Part shown: positions 35,258-46,950 of the stretch, one piece after another | Layout of the letters: every line of letters begins with the position of its first letter | Numbering within the stretch: the stretch's first letter is position 1 | Origin: Eumeta japonica | Taxonomy: Eukaryota; Arthropoda; Insecta; Lepidoptera; Psychidae | Assembly (NCBI GenBank): GCA_005406025.1 | Contig: BGZK01000906.1 | Span: 124,001-188,000 of the forward strand | DNA length: 64,000 bases | Direction of reading: 5' to 3' | Made by a program: the position numbers and the translations under genes | The notes under the pieces: generated by a model | Databases searched by the model: none | Told to the model about the DNA's origin: nothing | What the model saw: the letters and a program-made list of their open reading frames with translations, nothing else

Positions 35258-36154
35258 GTCCCGGCTCTCGATTTTGCTTCATTTTTGCCTTCAATGTCGA
35301 TAACGCTATTGGTCACGGTTCGAATTCATCCAAAGCCGAATTAAATACTAATATCAAAATAATACATGTATATGTATAGCTTTCTAATAATGAAAAAGGT
35401 TTTAGAATAAGTATAATAGTTCGGTTCAATAACAAATGCGCGTATTCAATTGCAATGTTAAATGAAAATTTCAAATCAATTTGAGGACTACTACTTTTCG
35501 AAGTTTACGATAACATATATACGAAAGTTTAATTTTCATATATAAATGGATAACAGCTGTGTAAAACTAATAACTTTTCTTTCATATTACAGCTACAGAC
35601 AAATCAAAGTAGGCTGGGGTTGGCAAGGGGTGGCTTAGAAAAACTAAAGCAGACCAAATTAAAGAATGAAAAAGAATAGAAAGGCATATTGAAATACGGC
35701 CAGATTTTACACTCGAAACTAAAGGAATCACCTATTAAACTATTGATGAATTTCAATGGAGCAATAAGATTGGTCGTATTTAGTGAAAATCTACTGTCTC
35801 GATCTCTTTTAGTATGAGTAAGTAGCAAAAAAATACAATTTGAATCTCAGAGCACTGTAAAACTTGCACTACTGAATTTTCTGTTGACTTTTTGACTCAC
35901 TTTTTTCTCCATTAAGTATTCCTTTTTAAAAGGACGGCAACGCTCTGTGCCGAAGTGAACGAAACGAAACGAAACGTAGTGGCTTCTTCGGAGTTACGAG
36001 TGTTCATGGTCGACAATGATCATCTACACTCTGTTGGCGCGCAAGCTCGTTTGCTCTTGAAATGCCTAAAAGTTTTTATAAATAAATTATTAATATATAT
36101 AAATATTCTATTGTAATTAATTTTTCCAATAGCTTTTGTTGTCTGCTTATGGTG
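35258..36154. other. Spacer
   Basis: No gene is recognised. Part of the 'tcccg..tctcgatttt' pyrimidine-rich repeat lies at 35248-35300. Four tandem 'gaaac' units are near 35958-35978. Confidence 0.4.
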
Positions 36155-36156
36155 TA

Positions 36157-37397
36157 TACGAGAGCTGCTATTTATGTATCCGGAATATGAAAAAGAAACA
36201 AACATCTATCATTTAATATGGTTTTATTGCTTTTCAAAATATTCCCCATGATGATCGATGCACTTTTACAAACGCTGAAACCAATTTTTATAGCACTCTT
36301 TCCATCCTGATTGAGGTATTTCCAAAATGTGCATTTTGAACGCATCAGCGGCTTCTTCGCGGCTCGAAACACGTTGATTACGTAATTTACTCTCACCACT
36401 TGGTAATAAATAGAAATCATTGGATGCCAAATCGAGGCTGTAAGACGGTTGACCCGTTCATTTGATCTTTCGACTTTCCAAAAACCGAATTGCTTCGTTC
36501 GACGTGTGACAGCTAGCACTGTCATGATGAATAAAGACTCAGCGGTGTCGGTTGTTCTTTCTTATTTCTTTAAAGACTTCTGACAAACAAATAGTCTTAT
36601 ACCACTTCTAATCAACCATTTTACGATTCTCTAGAGGCACTGTAACCACATGTCCATTTATACCAAAAAACAGGTAATCTTTTTCTTCAAAGGGCTTTTG
36701 GCGCGAACCACTTTTGGTGGGTTGAGTTCATCTTGGAACACCGTTGACTATGGATTAGTGTCGGAGTCATACACATAGATTCAAGATTAATCACCTGTTT
36801 ATATATTATAAACAGCTTTAGGCGTACTAAGATTGTATTATTTCATCGTTTTTTACACCAATCGATACGAGCCTGTTTTTGATCAATGCTCAAGTTGTGC
36901 GGAATCCAACGCGAACAAATTTTTTTAATGTCTTATGTATGCTCGTTATACTTATGTCCAGGGACGCTTTTATATGATATGTAACGTGATGATCTTGCAT
37001 TATTAGTTCCCACACAGCATCGATATTTTGTGTTACAACGACCAATTTAGGGCGACCTTCTTTAAATCCATCCTTGAGCATAGACTGCCCACGATTAAAC
37101 TCACTAAACCAGTGATACACAGTGCTTTTCGATGATACTTCTATTTTAGCACTGTTTTTGAGTTAGCCCATGTCGAAAATCGTAATAAATCAACACACAA
37201 AAATTTTCGCGAATTAAATCTTTGGTGATAAAGACACGCAATTTTCACAATGACGCCACATTGGTAAAACGATTGACAGTTACATAAAATAAGCTGTATT
37301 CTACGGCCAAGGAGTTCTATTTTTAAATGTTGTAATTATCTTTTAAATATTGTTTTGTATGTAGCCAGTTCTGGATACATAAATAGCAGCCTTAGTA
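36157..37397 (-). pseudogene. Dead mariner element with near-intact terminal repeats
   Basis: The left terminal repeat 'tacgagagctgctatttatg' and the reverse-complemented right repeat 'tactaaggctgctatttatg' agree over about 27 bases, with TA on both outer sides (36155-36156, 37398-37399). The length of 1241 bp suits a mariner. Minus-strand transposase fragments: WFSEFNRGQSMLKDGFKEGR and IKASLDISITSIHK (DNA-binding domain, 37120-36890), a TGD site followed by stops (first Asp), 'NPPKVVRAKSPLKKK', HHDSASCHTS (second Asp), YSLDLASNDFYLL (third Asp, 34 residues after the second), and ECYKNWFQRL near the end. Multiple stops and frameshifts inactivate it. Confidence 0.87.
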
Positions 37398-37399
37398 TA

Positions 37400-38929
37400 A
37401 AGAAGTTAACTTATTTTTACGTTCCATCTGGATTTTCGAAAACCTAAACCGTTATTTTAATTTAGTAAACTAACCGACTTAAGTTCTTATAATTAAAATG
37501 TGACTGTTACCTTCCGCAAATCTCATTTTTTTTCCGTAATCCAAATTGGAATGTCATTTAGTTATATTGACTACTATATGGAATACCATAAAAAATCCAA
37601 AAAAAAAATGTTCTACAGCCAAGAGGAAAATTCAGCATAGATTTCAGTCTTCTGAAATCCAACGAATTCGAACGGACAATATGAATATATGGCTATATTA
37701 TGCGCGTTAAATAATGAAATAGGTCAATTATAGATTATCATTACCTTTACGTTAGAGAATAACACAATGCTGGTTGATAGTCCACTTTATCATTAATTTC
37801 ATCATTCCATACTGTAATCATTTTCAAAAATATCACAAAGCGATAATTCCAGTAATCACCCCTCAGATATCGTACTTCACCATATGGTACAAGAATGGTT
37901 CAAAAACATTGCATTTCACCCAAATTTAGTAAAATTTTAGCATGATACACAAGTTTGAACATTCGTTATATGAATTTTTATGCTAAATTTTAAAGTGACT
38001 TATTGAATTTTGTAATTATTTTCATAATTCACCCATTATACCATAAAAGATGATGCAAATAAAAAGTGAAAGTCTGCTTTATAATTATAAACAAACACTT
38101 TTATTGTATTAATAGTTGTAATATGTTTGCTACAAAAAACAACATTTCATTAAAAATGGCTCTCAAACGATATAACCGATTCTGACGCATTTTGCAACGA
38201 TAGATGTTGCTTTTTAAGCAATAAAGCTAGTTAGGTTTTAAAGTTTATCGGTATATTAATTTAAAAAATATTTCAAATAACACTTATTGAAAAATTATTC
38301 TCCAACGATATCTTTGTAATAGATCAACCGGTTTTTATGCAATCTGTGGCAATCGATCCAAATGTTTGGGGAAAAGAACTAATTAGATTTTGGTAGCAGT
38401 CGGTAGAATAGTCTAAAAGTTACATCGAAAAAAAAATTTTTTTGAAAACTGTATTTTTGAGATTCTTTAATATCAACCTGACGGAATTAGTGCAACGCTC
38501 AGGAAGTCTAAACCGAGTAAACTACATTTGAATCACATACATGGATATCACTCGGAAAATGCTCGAAATAGATTCCTAGGTTCCTAAAACATTAATACCT
38601 GATGATAACCCGTTTTTTTGAAAATGAATCTGAAAACAGTGATTTCCAAATTTTATAATTTTTTTTAAATTTTCGCAGTGGGAAGTTAAATGTACTATAA
38701 ACCTTCTGCACTCTAATCTTTATTTCTGCAAGCAATTATTCGATAGGGCATTGACTGAATGAAAAGGCTCGGTGAGTAATTTGAAAACGTAGAATTAATA
38801 CTTCATAGTTCTGCAAACTGAAAATTCACTAAAAATTTCTACACGCTATTGTTCCAACGTTAACGTCATCGCACTTCTACATAGATACAGACTCATACAA
38901 ACAGCCCAAATCCTAGATTCCTTTCATTT
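37400..38929. other. AT-rich spacer
   Basis: No gene, RNA or repeat is recognised. The style of the text around 38130-38650 (long A/T runs, 'gcaatcgatccaaatg') suggests an old unclassified repeat. Confidence 0.4.
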
Positions 38930-39270
38930 GTTCTAATAACATTACGCAAGTCCTTGGCAGTGCTTCGAAATGAACAATTCCAGGGAAGTCACACCGTGCC
39001 GTATATAGTGACAGCAAATTACTCGCTCGGGGACGCTGAGCGAAAAAGTGGAAAAAAAGAACGTGTCCCGGATTTGCGGCCGTAAATTGCGGACGACATT
39101 TTACCTGTGGCCGCATCTGCTGCCCTCAGATGAAATACATTTGGACTGCTCACGGCGCGATATTAAAAATCTCGGATCGCCGTAACGTTTCAACCTTTAG
39201 ACTACCGACTATAAAACCGTAGGCGTTCGAGCGAGGCCTCCCGAAAGGACACTAGCGACGAAAAAGAAAA
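38930..39270. other. GC-elevated block
   Basis: GC-richer than its flanks, with phrases such as 'gcggccgtaaattgcggac' and 'ctcggatcgccgtaacg'. No ORF of note except a 67-codon minus-strand frame without motifs. A candidate conserved non-coding element; unproven. Confidence 0.3.
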
Positions 39271-39554
39271 TTTATGAAAAAAAAAATTGAGCCTAACCGG
39301 TCCCCGTTCAGACATTTTACTTTTGATGAAATGTCGTTTTACAGTGCAGCTATTAAAATGTCTGAAAAAATCATAGGAGTAGTAGTATATGCATCAATAT
39401 ACAACTTATATGATGTTACATTTCAAGAGGGTTGATGTTGATGAGTTAGACTTTAATCACCTTGCCGTAAATATATATATATATCCTCTCATATAGTTTT
39501 TATTTATCAGAACAATAAATTATGTAGCTAAACTAACTAAATATCAGACTGATA

Positions 39555-39738
39555 AGTAATGTTGTCACCCATGTGGTGATTTTTAAGACCAACGGATCTA
39601 GGTGCTTTCTGAGATACAGAGGGACCGATTTAACTTAATTTGAATCAATAATTCATTAATCAATTTGCTCACGGTTAGGATTCGTATCCGACAGTTTCTG
39701 GCATGAAGACAACTTGTCTGACCATTCGACCATCAAAA
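39555..39738 (-). mobile_element. tRNA-derived SINE (copy 2)
   Basis: Minus-strand reading starts 'gatggtcgaatggtcagac' (A-box region) and reaches 'gtcggatacgaatcctaa' (B-box GGATACGAATCC) about 45 bases later, a polymerase III internal promoter layout. The body then follows copy 1: 'gattcaaattaagtt', 'ctctgtatctcaga', 'ttggtc', and 'tcaccacatgggtgacaac'. This shared order is the main evidence for a SINE family. It ends in AT-rich DNA near 39555. Confidence 0.6.
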
Positions 39739-42700
39739 GTCTTTATCTACCATACAAAATACATGTCAAGGAACTTTTGATAGAAAGTTCTAGAAGAAGT
39801 ATTTGTAGTAATTTTTACATCGGTGTTATAGTTTTGCATCAAAATCTGAAGACGTATCGCAAGATAAATAGGCAGTTAGAAGGGGGTGCTAAAACAATAT
39901 ATGAAAATCTAAAAACATTTACGAAATCTGATGTTTACCGTGTCTTTCCGTAAACGATAAACATGGTAGAGATATGAATAGATACGAATATAGCATATAA
40001 GACAAAACAATCAGGAAATCCTAAACGTAAAAGCGAAAACGTCAGAACATTTAATAAACGTCAATCGATCAGTACCGGGCCGTTGATACATTTCCTGAAA
40101 TTCAACGTAAATAAAAATGGATCCAATACAACATTATGAATGAAGACTGGCTGAATAATAATATATCTTAAGTAAACGCAAAGAATACCCCAAAATAGAC
40201 AGTTCTGCCTATTATAATATTCATTAATACATTTATTTTTATTTCCCATACCCATATTCTAATCCTAACCTAGCTATCCTTGAAGCTATCAATAACTTAT
40301 GTGCCATTCGCTATTAATACTGATCATACTTTGTATCTTGGACTTTGAAGCAAAACTGCCGCCCGGTATCGACACTGATCTGCAATGATCCAAACTGAAC
40401 TAAATCTTATCACGGTTTTATATCTCACAGTACAACGTACGAAACTGCCGCTGTGAAGTTGGTTACGAAAGTGTCGCAATGGCGTAAAATAGGAACGCGG
40501 CGGAGATCAAGGAAGGGTCGGGGTGCGTTAAACCTGCGCATTACACCATTTGCAGGCAATATAAAGCGGTAGAGTTTCGTGCTTTGTACTGCATTTACTT
40601 TTTTTTTTATTTATGCAAACCTTTTATGGTACAACCGAATCAATTTGAACAAAAAACTGATTATTGTGATGTAGTGACTCAAATTAGTCACTGAAATTGA
40701 ACGTGTAAATATTTAACTAATAAATCAATATTAAATTCTAAATGGCCGCATGTAAATCAAGCACTCATATATATCAACAGTATGTAGAAATAAAATGTTT
40801 TAAAGACCGCCGATGCCACCTGCCAGACGATTATGTTAATGAAAATTTTAATCTACTTAAAACTGAAAGGTTCTTTACGATGTACGCGCCGGAAAATACG
40901 CATATATTATGTATATTTATGAAGTACTTATGAATGCATGACGATAAAGGTGCGGTAACACTTATCAAGGTTATGTTACGTACGCTAAACTTAAGAGTTA
41001 GCGACTCTATGTAAGTTCACGTGTATCCAAATGTCCGTGCCTCAGGAGGCACGTCTTGAAAGCTGTCACTGCTGGAAGGAAATCAGACGTTACACATCCC
41101 TCATCGATTCACACAAAATTCACATTGGCACATTGTACAGGTGAAACATGGTACATATTGATCATATCAATAATTAAGATGGAAATTATAGTATGAGATG
41201 GAGTAGTTCATTTCATAATTATTATATGATGAACTATTTAACTTCATACCTGTCTTATTTTATACCCCGCTGTGAAACAAATGATTAACACTATAAGCTA
41301 ATGCATAGCCTATTAGATGTATGTGCGCCGTTGTGTAAGCTTACTTTTAAATGGATATTTGCTCATATGTATAAGTGTGTGCCGTATTTAGAGCTCTAGA
41401 ATTCGCGACTTCTTGAATGAGACAGGTTTGCTTTCGTTGTGTGATCTCCCAAGGGCAATCGCCAAGTCATTCCGTTAAAATACCTAAAAAGTGCCCCAAA
41501 TAAGCATTTGCATTGTGAGAACGTTGTTAGTTGTAAAAAATTAATTTTAATAATGTTCTAATATTAAAAATGTTCAAAATACCCTCTATTTTACAGAAAT
41601 ACTTTATCTAGAATTCTATGGAATAGATAGACAGCTACGCAAAGAAAAAAAATCTGTCTTCACTCGCTTATCGATGCTTTAAGATTAAACCGAAACTATA
41701 TAAACCCCATAATTTGATGCTCAGTATCATTCCAGCCGCAAATACGAGCGAATACGTTTGGTTCACACACGAATACGTTTGGCTCTGATAATGATATTAA
41801 AGTCAAGCGTATTCGTGTATCGAGATGCTTCTATTTCGTCCTTAGTCTGTGGCCTGAACTGTTCGTGCCGTCGACTCCACATTATTGAAATACGCGGACA
41901 TGACGACTCTTTTGTAGTAATATAATATGAAAGAATGATCTTTTCAACGCGCTCAGAAAGTAATTACGGGGTGATTTATCGGCGTTCGGGTTAAATATTT
42001 TTTATTTTAAGGGTTACGTAAAATGTGGACGATGTTAAAATAATATAGTAAAAAAGGATTCATTAGTTAAAAAAAAGGAAAAAAAGGGATTTTTATGGTC
42101 AATTTGAAAAAAAATCGTAATATCATGAAAGATACTGCAACATAAATTAAGATCTGAAATATTACTGCTATAGTCTTATAGCAAAAAATTACCTTAATAA
42201 TAATTACACAGTCAAAATCCACTTGAATACCACTCAAAATCTTATAGATTTATGCATACATAAACCATTAAAAATCTTTCATAACAAGCACTTTGGGTGA
42301 TTACTTATCAAGAATATAAAAATCATTCAATATTTTGATATTAGCAGTGATGCAGGTCTAAATTCAATCCAGTCTTTATGATGCGCCTACAGAAATCTCG
42401 TCTTGGGAATAATTATCTGAATCAAACTCGATTATCTAAAATTGTGAACTGTTTTCTCTTGTTTCAGTCTAACAGTTCTATTAGAGTTCTAAAGTTAGTC
42501 TCATTAACGTAATGTTTTTAAAGCTTGTCGTTGAAATTTTTTCTTTATTATGGCGAGACTCAAAAGCAAAGTATTTGAGAGTGCTTTACGATCAAAAAAA
42601 TATTTTTTTCTCTTTTCCATTGCACGAAAATGATTAAATTTTCATGATATTGTACAGATAATTTAATGAAGATAAATTCTGTCACCCTTAAAAAATATTT

Positions 42701-42904
42701 AATTTAATAAAAACAAACAAAAAACATCAAAACAGTTTGAAAAACATTCCCACTGATCAACTGTGAAACAACTTGGACACATCATCATATGTGAAATATC
42801 CATTCATTTAGGCCTCTTTTTTAGCCTTAGAATTACAACTAGTAAGTTTTCTATTAAAATTGTCCGTCTAATTCGGTGTCATTAAATAATAATAATAATA
42901 ATAT
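39739..42904. other. AT-rich spacer
   Basis: No gene is recognised. A small cluster of direct and inverted 'cgaatacg' motifs lies at 41747-41818 (listed separately). A short (AAT)n run is at 42888-42902, beside the retroelement fragment. Confidence 0.4.
41747..41818. repeat. Direct plus inverted 'cgaatacgtttgg' repeats
   Basis: CGAATACGTTTGG occurs at about 41750 and 41770 as direct copies, and its complement (aagcgtattcgtgt) at 41805-41818, so the second copy can form a hairpin with a 20-base loop. Too short to assign to an element. Confidence 0.55.
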
Positions 42905-43330
42905 AAACTCACGCCTATTTCCCAAAAGAATAGACAGAGACTATAAATCTCCACATGGTACTCTCTTTGCACATCTCTCTTTCCTCGCTGACATCCATCA
43001 ATCTTTTTATGAAAGCTCATCGGTTTCGGGTACTCAAAATTTGGCCCTTTTTTAATATGTCACCAATATAGTCTACATAGGATTTTCTATGGCGCACCTT
43101 GCTGACCTTTCCATCGCACACATTCCCTCTATTGATTTCTTTTGTCAGTGTACTTTCATTCATCCTTTTCAGATCGCCACACCACCGCAACATACCTCTT
43201 TTTACTTAAGTCACTACATCTTCCTTCAAGCCATACCGCTCTCTAACATCCCTGTTTCTACATCTATCTCTCCGAGACATTCCACACACACTACGCAGCG
43301 ATCGCATCTTCACTGCATAGGCCTTTTCAT
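42905..43330 (-). pseudogene. RTE-like endonuclease-RT C-terminal fragment
   Basis: Minus-strand translation, with a few frame corrections, reads ERDRCRNRDVRERYGLKEDV, then 'RGMLRWCGDLKRMNESTLTK', 'KSYVDYIGDILKKGQILSTR', KRLMDVSEEREMCKESTMWR and 'SVYSFGK' near the end. This tail (GMLRW-G-H/D, ILKKGQ, MKRLMDV) is one I remember as common in lepidopteran genomes and annotated as non-LTR RT. It is the reference copy for the split fragments at 10325-10525 and 12415-12645. The N-terminal RT proper is absent, so it is a 5'-truncated, decayed copy. Confidence 0.65.
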
Positions 43331-43446
43331 CAGAAGACGGGCGCATGCGTAGCCGCCATGCTGAAATGGTGGGAATTCAAAAGATTCGTACAGTTTTAAT
43401 GAACAATGGCTGGAAAAGGAATACTATCATCACAATCAAATAAATC

Positions 43447-43530
43447 ATTGAGCAATTAAAAAGATGGCTAAAATGTCATGGACGTCCACAAAAAGGGGGA
43501 AAAAATGAGCTGATAGAGAGGTTAGGTATC
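43447..43530 (+). pseudogene. SAP-domain-like exon fragment
   Basis: One frame reads IEQLKRWLKCHGRPQKGGKN followed by ELIERL, which fits the SAP helix-extended loop-helix DNA-binding motif (LKxxLxxxG...GxKxxLIxRL) closely. A stop lies six codons upstream, and the sequence becomes AT-rich soon after a possible donor (GAGAG|GTTAGG). SAP motifs occur in host chromatin proteins and in some transposon or virus-like nuclease genes. Its position next to a retroelement fragment and the lack of flanking exons favour a TE relic, but a lone exon of a host gene is possible. Confidence 0.35.
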
Positions 43531-45399
43531 AATATTTGCTTATTATTTATAAAAAAAAAAAAGTAATATTCACAATTTTATCTTAATCAATATTAAGTCA
43601 TTTGTAGTACTGAATTTTTTTTTTTAACATGAATGTGACTCATAAAAATATAATTATTAAAATAAGTCATTAATATTTTGAGATTTTATATGACATAATT
43701 GATAAGAAAAAAGTAATAAGATATTGAATATTTTTTGTATTCTCTATTGTAAATAAAATCTTAATGACGAGAGAATATATAAAAAATTTATAAAATAATA
43801 TGTGTTGTCTTTGAATGATTTTAGCCGTGTATCACTTTTACATACTCCATAACAACACCGTTTTGTTTTTTTCTTTTCGTACAGTTAACATAATTAAAAT
43901 GAAATATAATTTTTTTCAATTATATGATTTGTTCCTTTCTTTTCTTTCAATTTTTTACAGTGAAAATGCTTCAACAAAAATTGTTTTATTTTTATTTTTT
44001 GTGTACGGGCACTTTATCGTGGTTGCTTATCAAAAACTGTACGAAAAAGATGGCCGATGCTAATGCATGCGCACAAAAAAATTTTGAGATGAAAAGGCCT
44101 ATTGATCCTAATTTCATTTTTCTTCTGCCATACCCAGCTTTCACTACCATAGTAAAGATTAAGACTCCATTATAGATAGCCAAGCGTGCTTGTCGTGAGA
44201 CGCTTTTACTATTAATAATAACGAGCAAAGCCCCATTCACTTTATTTCCGTATTAAGTCGTGCTTTCTCCCCTTTTATAAATTATAACTAATAAAAATAT
44301 AATTTTAGAAACTTTCTTTCGTTACGCAAGCAGGATATTGCAATTTTTATTGGCAACCTCTAGCAGTAAGTAAGTCTATCTCTTCGTTACTCATCTGCTT
44401 CGAAGAAATTGGTTTGTTATTTTTGCAATAATATTTTTGAAACAATTACAACCCAATGTCTTCAAAAGAACAAAAATTAATATATGAACTTTTTTATTGT
44501 GTGCCATGTGATTTTTTAAAATGTTATTATATGTCCTTTAACGATCACTACGTTATTAGAAAATTATCAGTTTTGATAGACGTAAATACGAATTTTCAAC
44601 TCATATCTAGGAACTGCTAAAGAGTTCCATGTGAGTAGACAGGCTGTCCTCAACACTAGATCATGATTAAAATTATGTTACATTAATAAAACTGAAGTTA
44701 TTTACTTAAGAAATCTAAAAATGAGTCTAGTAACTGTTGAAAACTTTTCAAGTAACCGATTCACTTTAAAGTAATGAAATTTGAAGGTATGTTTCTTGAA
44801 TCACACTTAAATGAATACGTAGTGGTCATTGATCATATTACCTAACGTTACTCCATGCATACAATGAATGTATTTGAAATGAATATAGATATAGCACCCA
44901 TATAGAAAGCCTCTTAAAGAAAAGATTTAGAATCTAGACATTCTTAGCAAAACTAAGGTAAGTAATAGGCGACATAACATTGAAGCTCGTAGATAATACC
45001 CTCAAAATAATGTCGCCGAAGTTGAAAAAAGAATCACCCCATATTTCATAGAACATACTTCGCGTGGAGGTCAATTCTTTGTTAAAGTCAAGATAAATCT
45101 AGTATCTAGTGTCGGCCCTTCCCAGCCGAAACCCCTAAAAATCGATGGGTCCCCGATGTTTCACCTTCACGCGAATGAGGGATCGCTTTTATCGCTCTAA
45201 TACCGTTGGGCCGCTCATTGAAATTTGTCTGTACGGCCGCGAATAAATCACTCAGAATGCCGTTTCTCGTTCAATATATTACTGGCTCGAACATAGGTAT
45301 ATGTTAATGGATACTTTGTAAAACTTTAAACAGAGTGAAATTGTCACTTGAAAGAATTAGTAAAGTTAGGGTAGGGTAAGCTTAATTTATAATTTGAAA
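43531..45399. other. AT-rich spacer
   Basis: No gene can be supported. ORFs at 43815-44175 have no motifs. A GC-elevated patch at about 45100-45270 contains homeodomain-type ATTGAAA/AATAAATCA wording and may be regulatory. Confidence 0.4.
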
Positions 45400-45940
45400 T
45401 GCATAATGCTTCGTTTTAAGCGTAAACTTTATATTGCTACATTTATAGTTTTAACAGTATATATCATTATACCGTTGAAACTGCGCTTGTAGCTTAAACG
45501 GTATAATGATATATATGTTTGTAGCTTAAAGAATATGTAAGGCTACATTTGTAGTTTAAACAGTATAATGCTAAGTTTGTTGTTAAATACGTATAATGCC
45601 ACATTTATACTATAAATTGCGTAATATTATGGTTTTTTTTTATATTTGAGCTCAATATTTGTAAATCAAATTAAACAATAATACGTTAACTTAAGTATAA
45701 TCTTACGAAAATCATAGCATTATACTGCTACCAGCTGTATATAGTTACGACTTTTGCTTAAACTCCACAGTGTTACAGTTGCAGTTTAATTTATTTAATT
45801 ATTTAATATTAAGTTGTATAATGCTACGCTTTTACCTGTCCTCGTTTAATGTTATGTTTTAGCTTGGTCTCTTTAACCCTACGTTTGTAATTGAAGCTTC
45901 ATAATACATATTTTGTAGCTTTAGCTATATAAAAGTGACT
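45400..45940. repeat. Decayed tandem array of 'tataatgctacatttgtag..ttaaa' units
   Basis: The phrases (g)tataatg, ctac(g/a)(t/c)tt, gtag(t/c)tta(a) recur at least eight times over about 540 bases with unit length roughly 35-45 bases. Some units are inverted. One inverted pair makes an exact 19-base-arm hairpin (45458-45476 with 45497-45515). The array is too diverged for a period to be fixed by eye. Confidence 0.55.
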
Positions 45941-46039
45941 TAAGTTATAATAGAACTTACGTACATAAAGTATAAAATTTTAGTCGATTCAGTGAAAATT
46001 GATGAAGGGACGTGTAATAGACAAGCTACTAAACTTAGA

Positions 46040-46200
46040 TATTATTATGAACCTCCTAAATCTTTTCAGTGGCCTCAACAAACGATATAACGACCACCAA
46101 GACTAACTGCCTGACGTGCCTTCCAAAGTACTAAGGCGTTCTAGACAGATGTCACGAAGCTGAGCCGGGGGCGGTCCCCATCCCAACTCGCGACCTCGAG
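46040..46200 (-). other. GC-richer repeat-like segment
   Basis: It includes 'ctgacgtgccttccaaag' and 'cgcgacctcgagattcgc' in an AT-rich setting. I have an impression of similar phrases in lepidopteran dispersed repeats but cannot confirm it. No ORF product is recognised. Confidence 0.25.
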
Positions 46201-46659
46201 ATTCGCAACTTAACATCCATAAACAAAATCGCAATAGCACATAGAGGAAATATACCAATATAATGCTAATCATTTTATGAATACACAACTGTATTAATAG
46301 TTTATACACATTAGTTAATACACAAGTTTTCGAAAATCGCATAAATAAAAAGCGATCTGCTTGCATCCATGCCGTTTCAAATATGTATTCTAATTTAATA
46401 GTAATCTTAGACTAATTAAAATTAAAATATCTTTTATTTGCGCTCTATCTTACTCTATTTTTTTTTTCGACTAACGTTAGAAATACTATTGTAGTAGTGC
46501 GATATTGTACATAAAATTTCACAAGTGTCCATATCGCTGTAGTGTTTAGAGCTAATAGTATATCAACAATTGCAATCTGAAACACGTCGATGTAACTCGA
46601 TTTTTTTCTTACGTGGTGAAAATGAAAAAAAAAATCAGCCCTGACGCAGCAAAGTACCT

Positions 46660-46950
46660 GAATTCATGAAAAGCTCCGGGCGCCCAGAGCTACAGGTAGG
46701 CGCGGGCGGCAGTGCACGCGAGGCGCCCGCGCTGCCAGCACGCACGGCGTCGCGATCATCTCGGATGAAACCTGAAACACGACAAACTACATCCCAGTTG
46801 AAACCCTCGAGTGATATTTTTGGTGATTTCTATTAGTGATTTTTTTTTTGTAATCTTCCCTTTTTAAATTATTGTGGTATTTTTTTTTTATTCGACGACT
46901 GAAGTGCTGTTTCGCGGCGAATTCGATGGTTTCGAAATTTCGAAACTGTA
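46660..46950 (+). promoter_or_regulatory. Candidate promoter and untranslated first exon
   Basis: A sharp CpG-rich block (46665-46760) is followed by about 190 bases that end in a consensus splice donor, AAACT|GTAAGT at 46948. The region contains one ATG just before the donor ('ttcgatggtttcg'). CpG-rich block, then a leader, then a perfect donor is the layout of a 5' untranslated exon on the plus strand, whose gene would lie to the right of the window or in a long intron. No initiator is decisive. This is inference from composition and one splice signal; a GC-rich repeat is the alternative. Confidence 0.25.

Noticed and set aside
39662..39735. Possible functional tRNA gene on the minus strand
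   Set aside because: The acceptor stem does not pair, and the sequence is followed by a body shared with 3335-3530, so a SINE explains it better.
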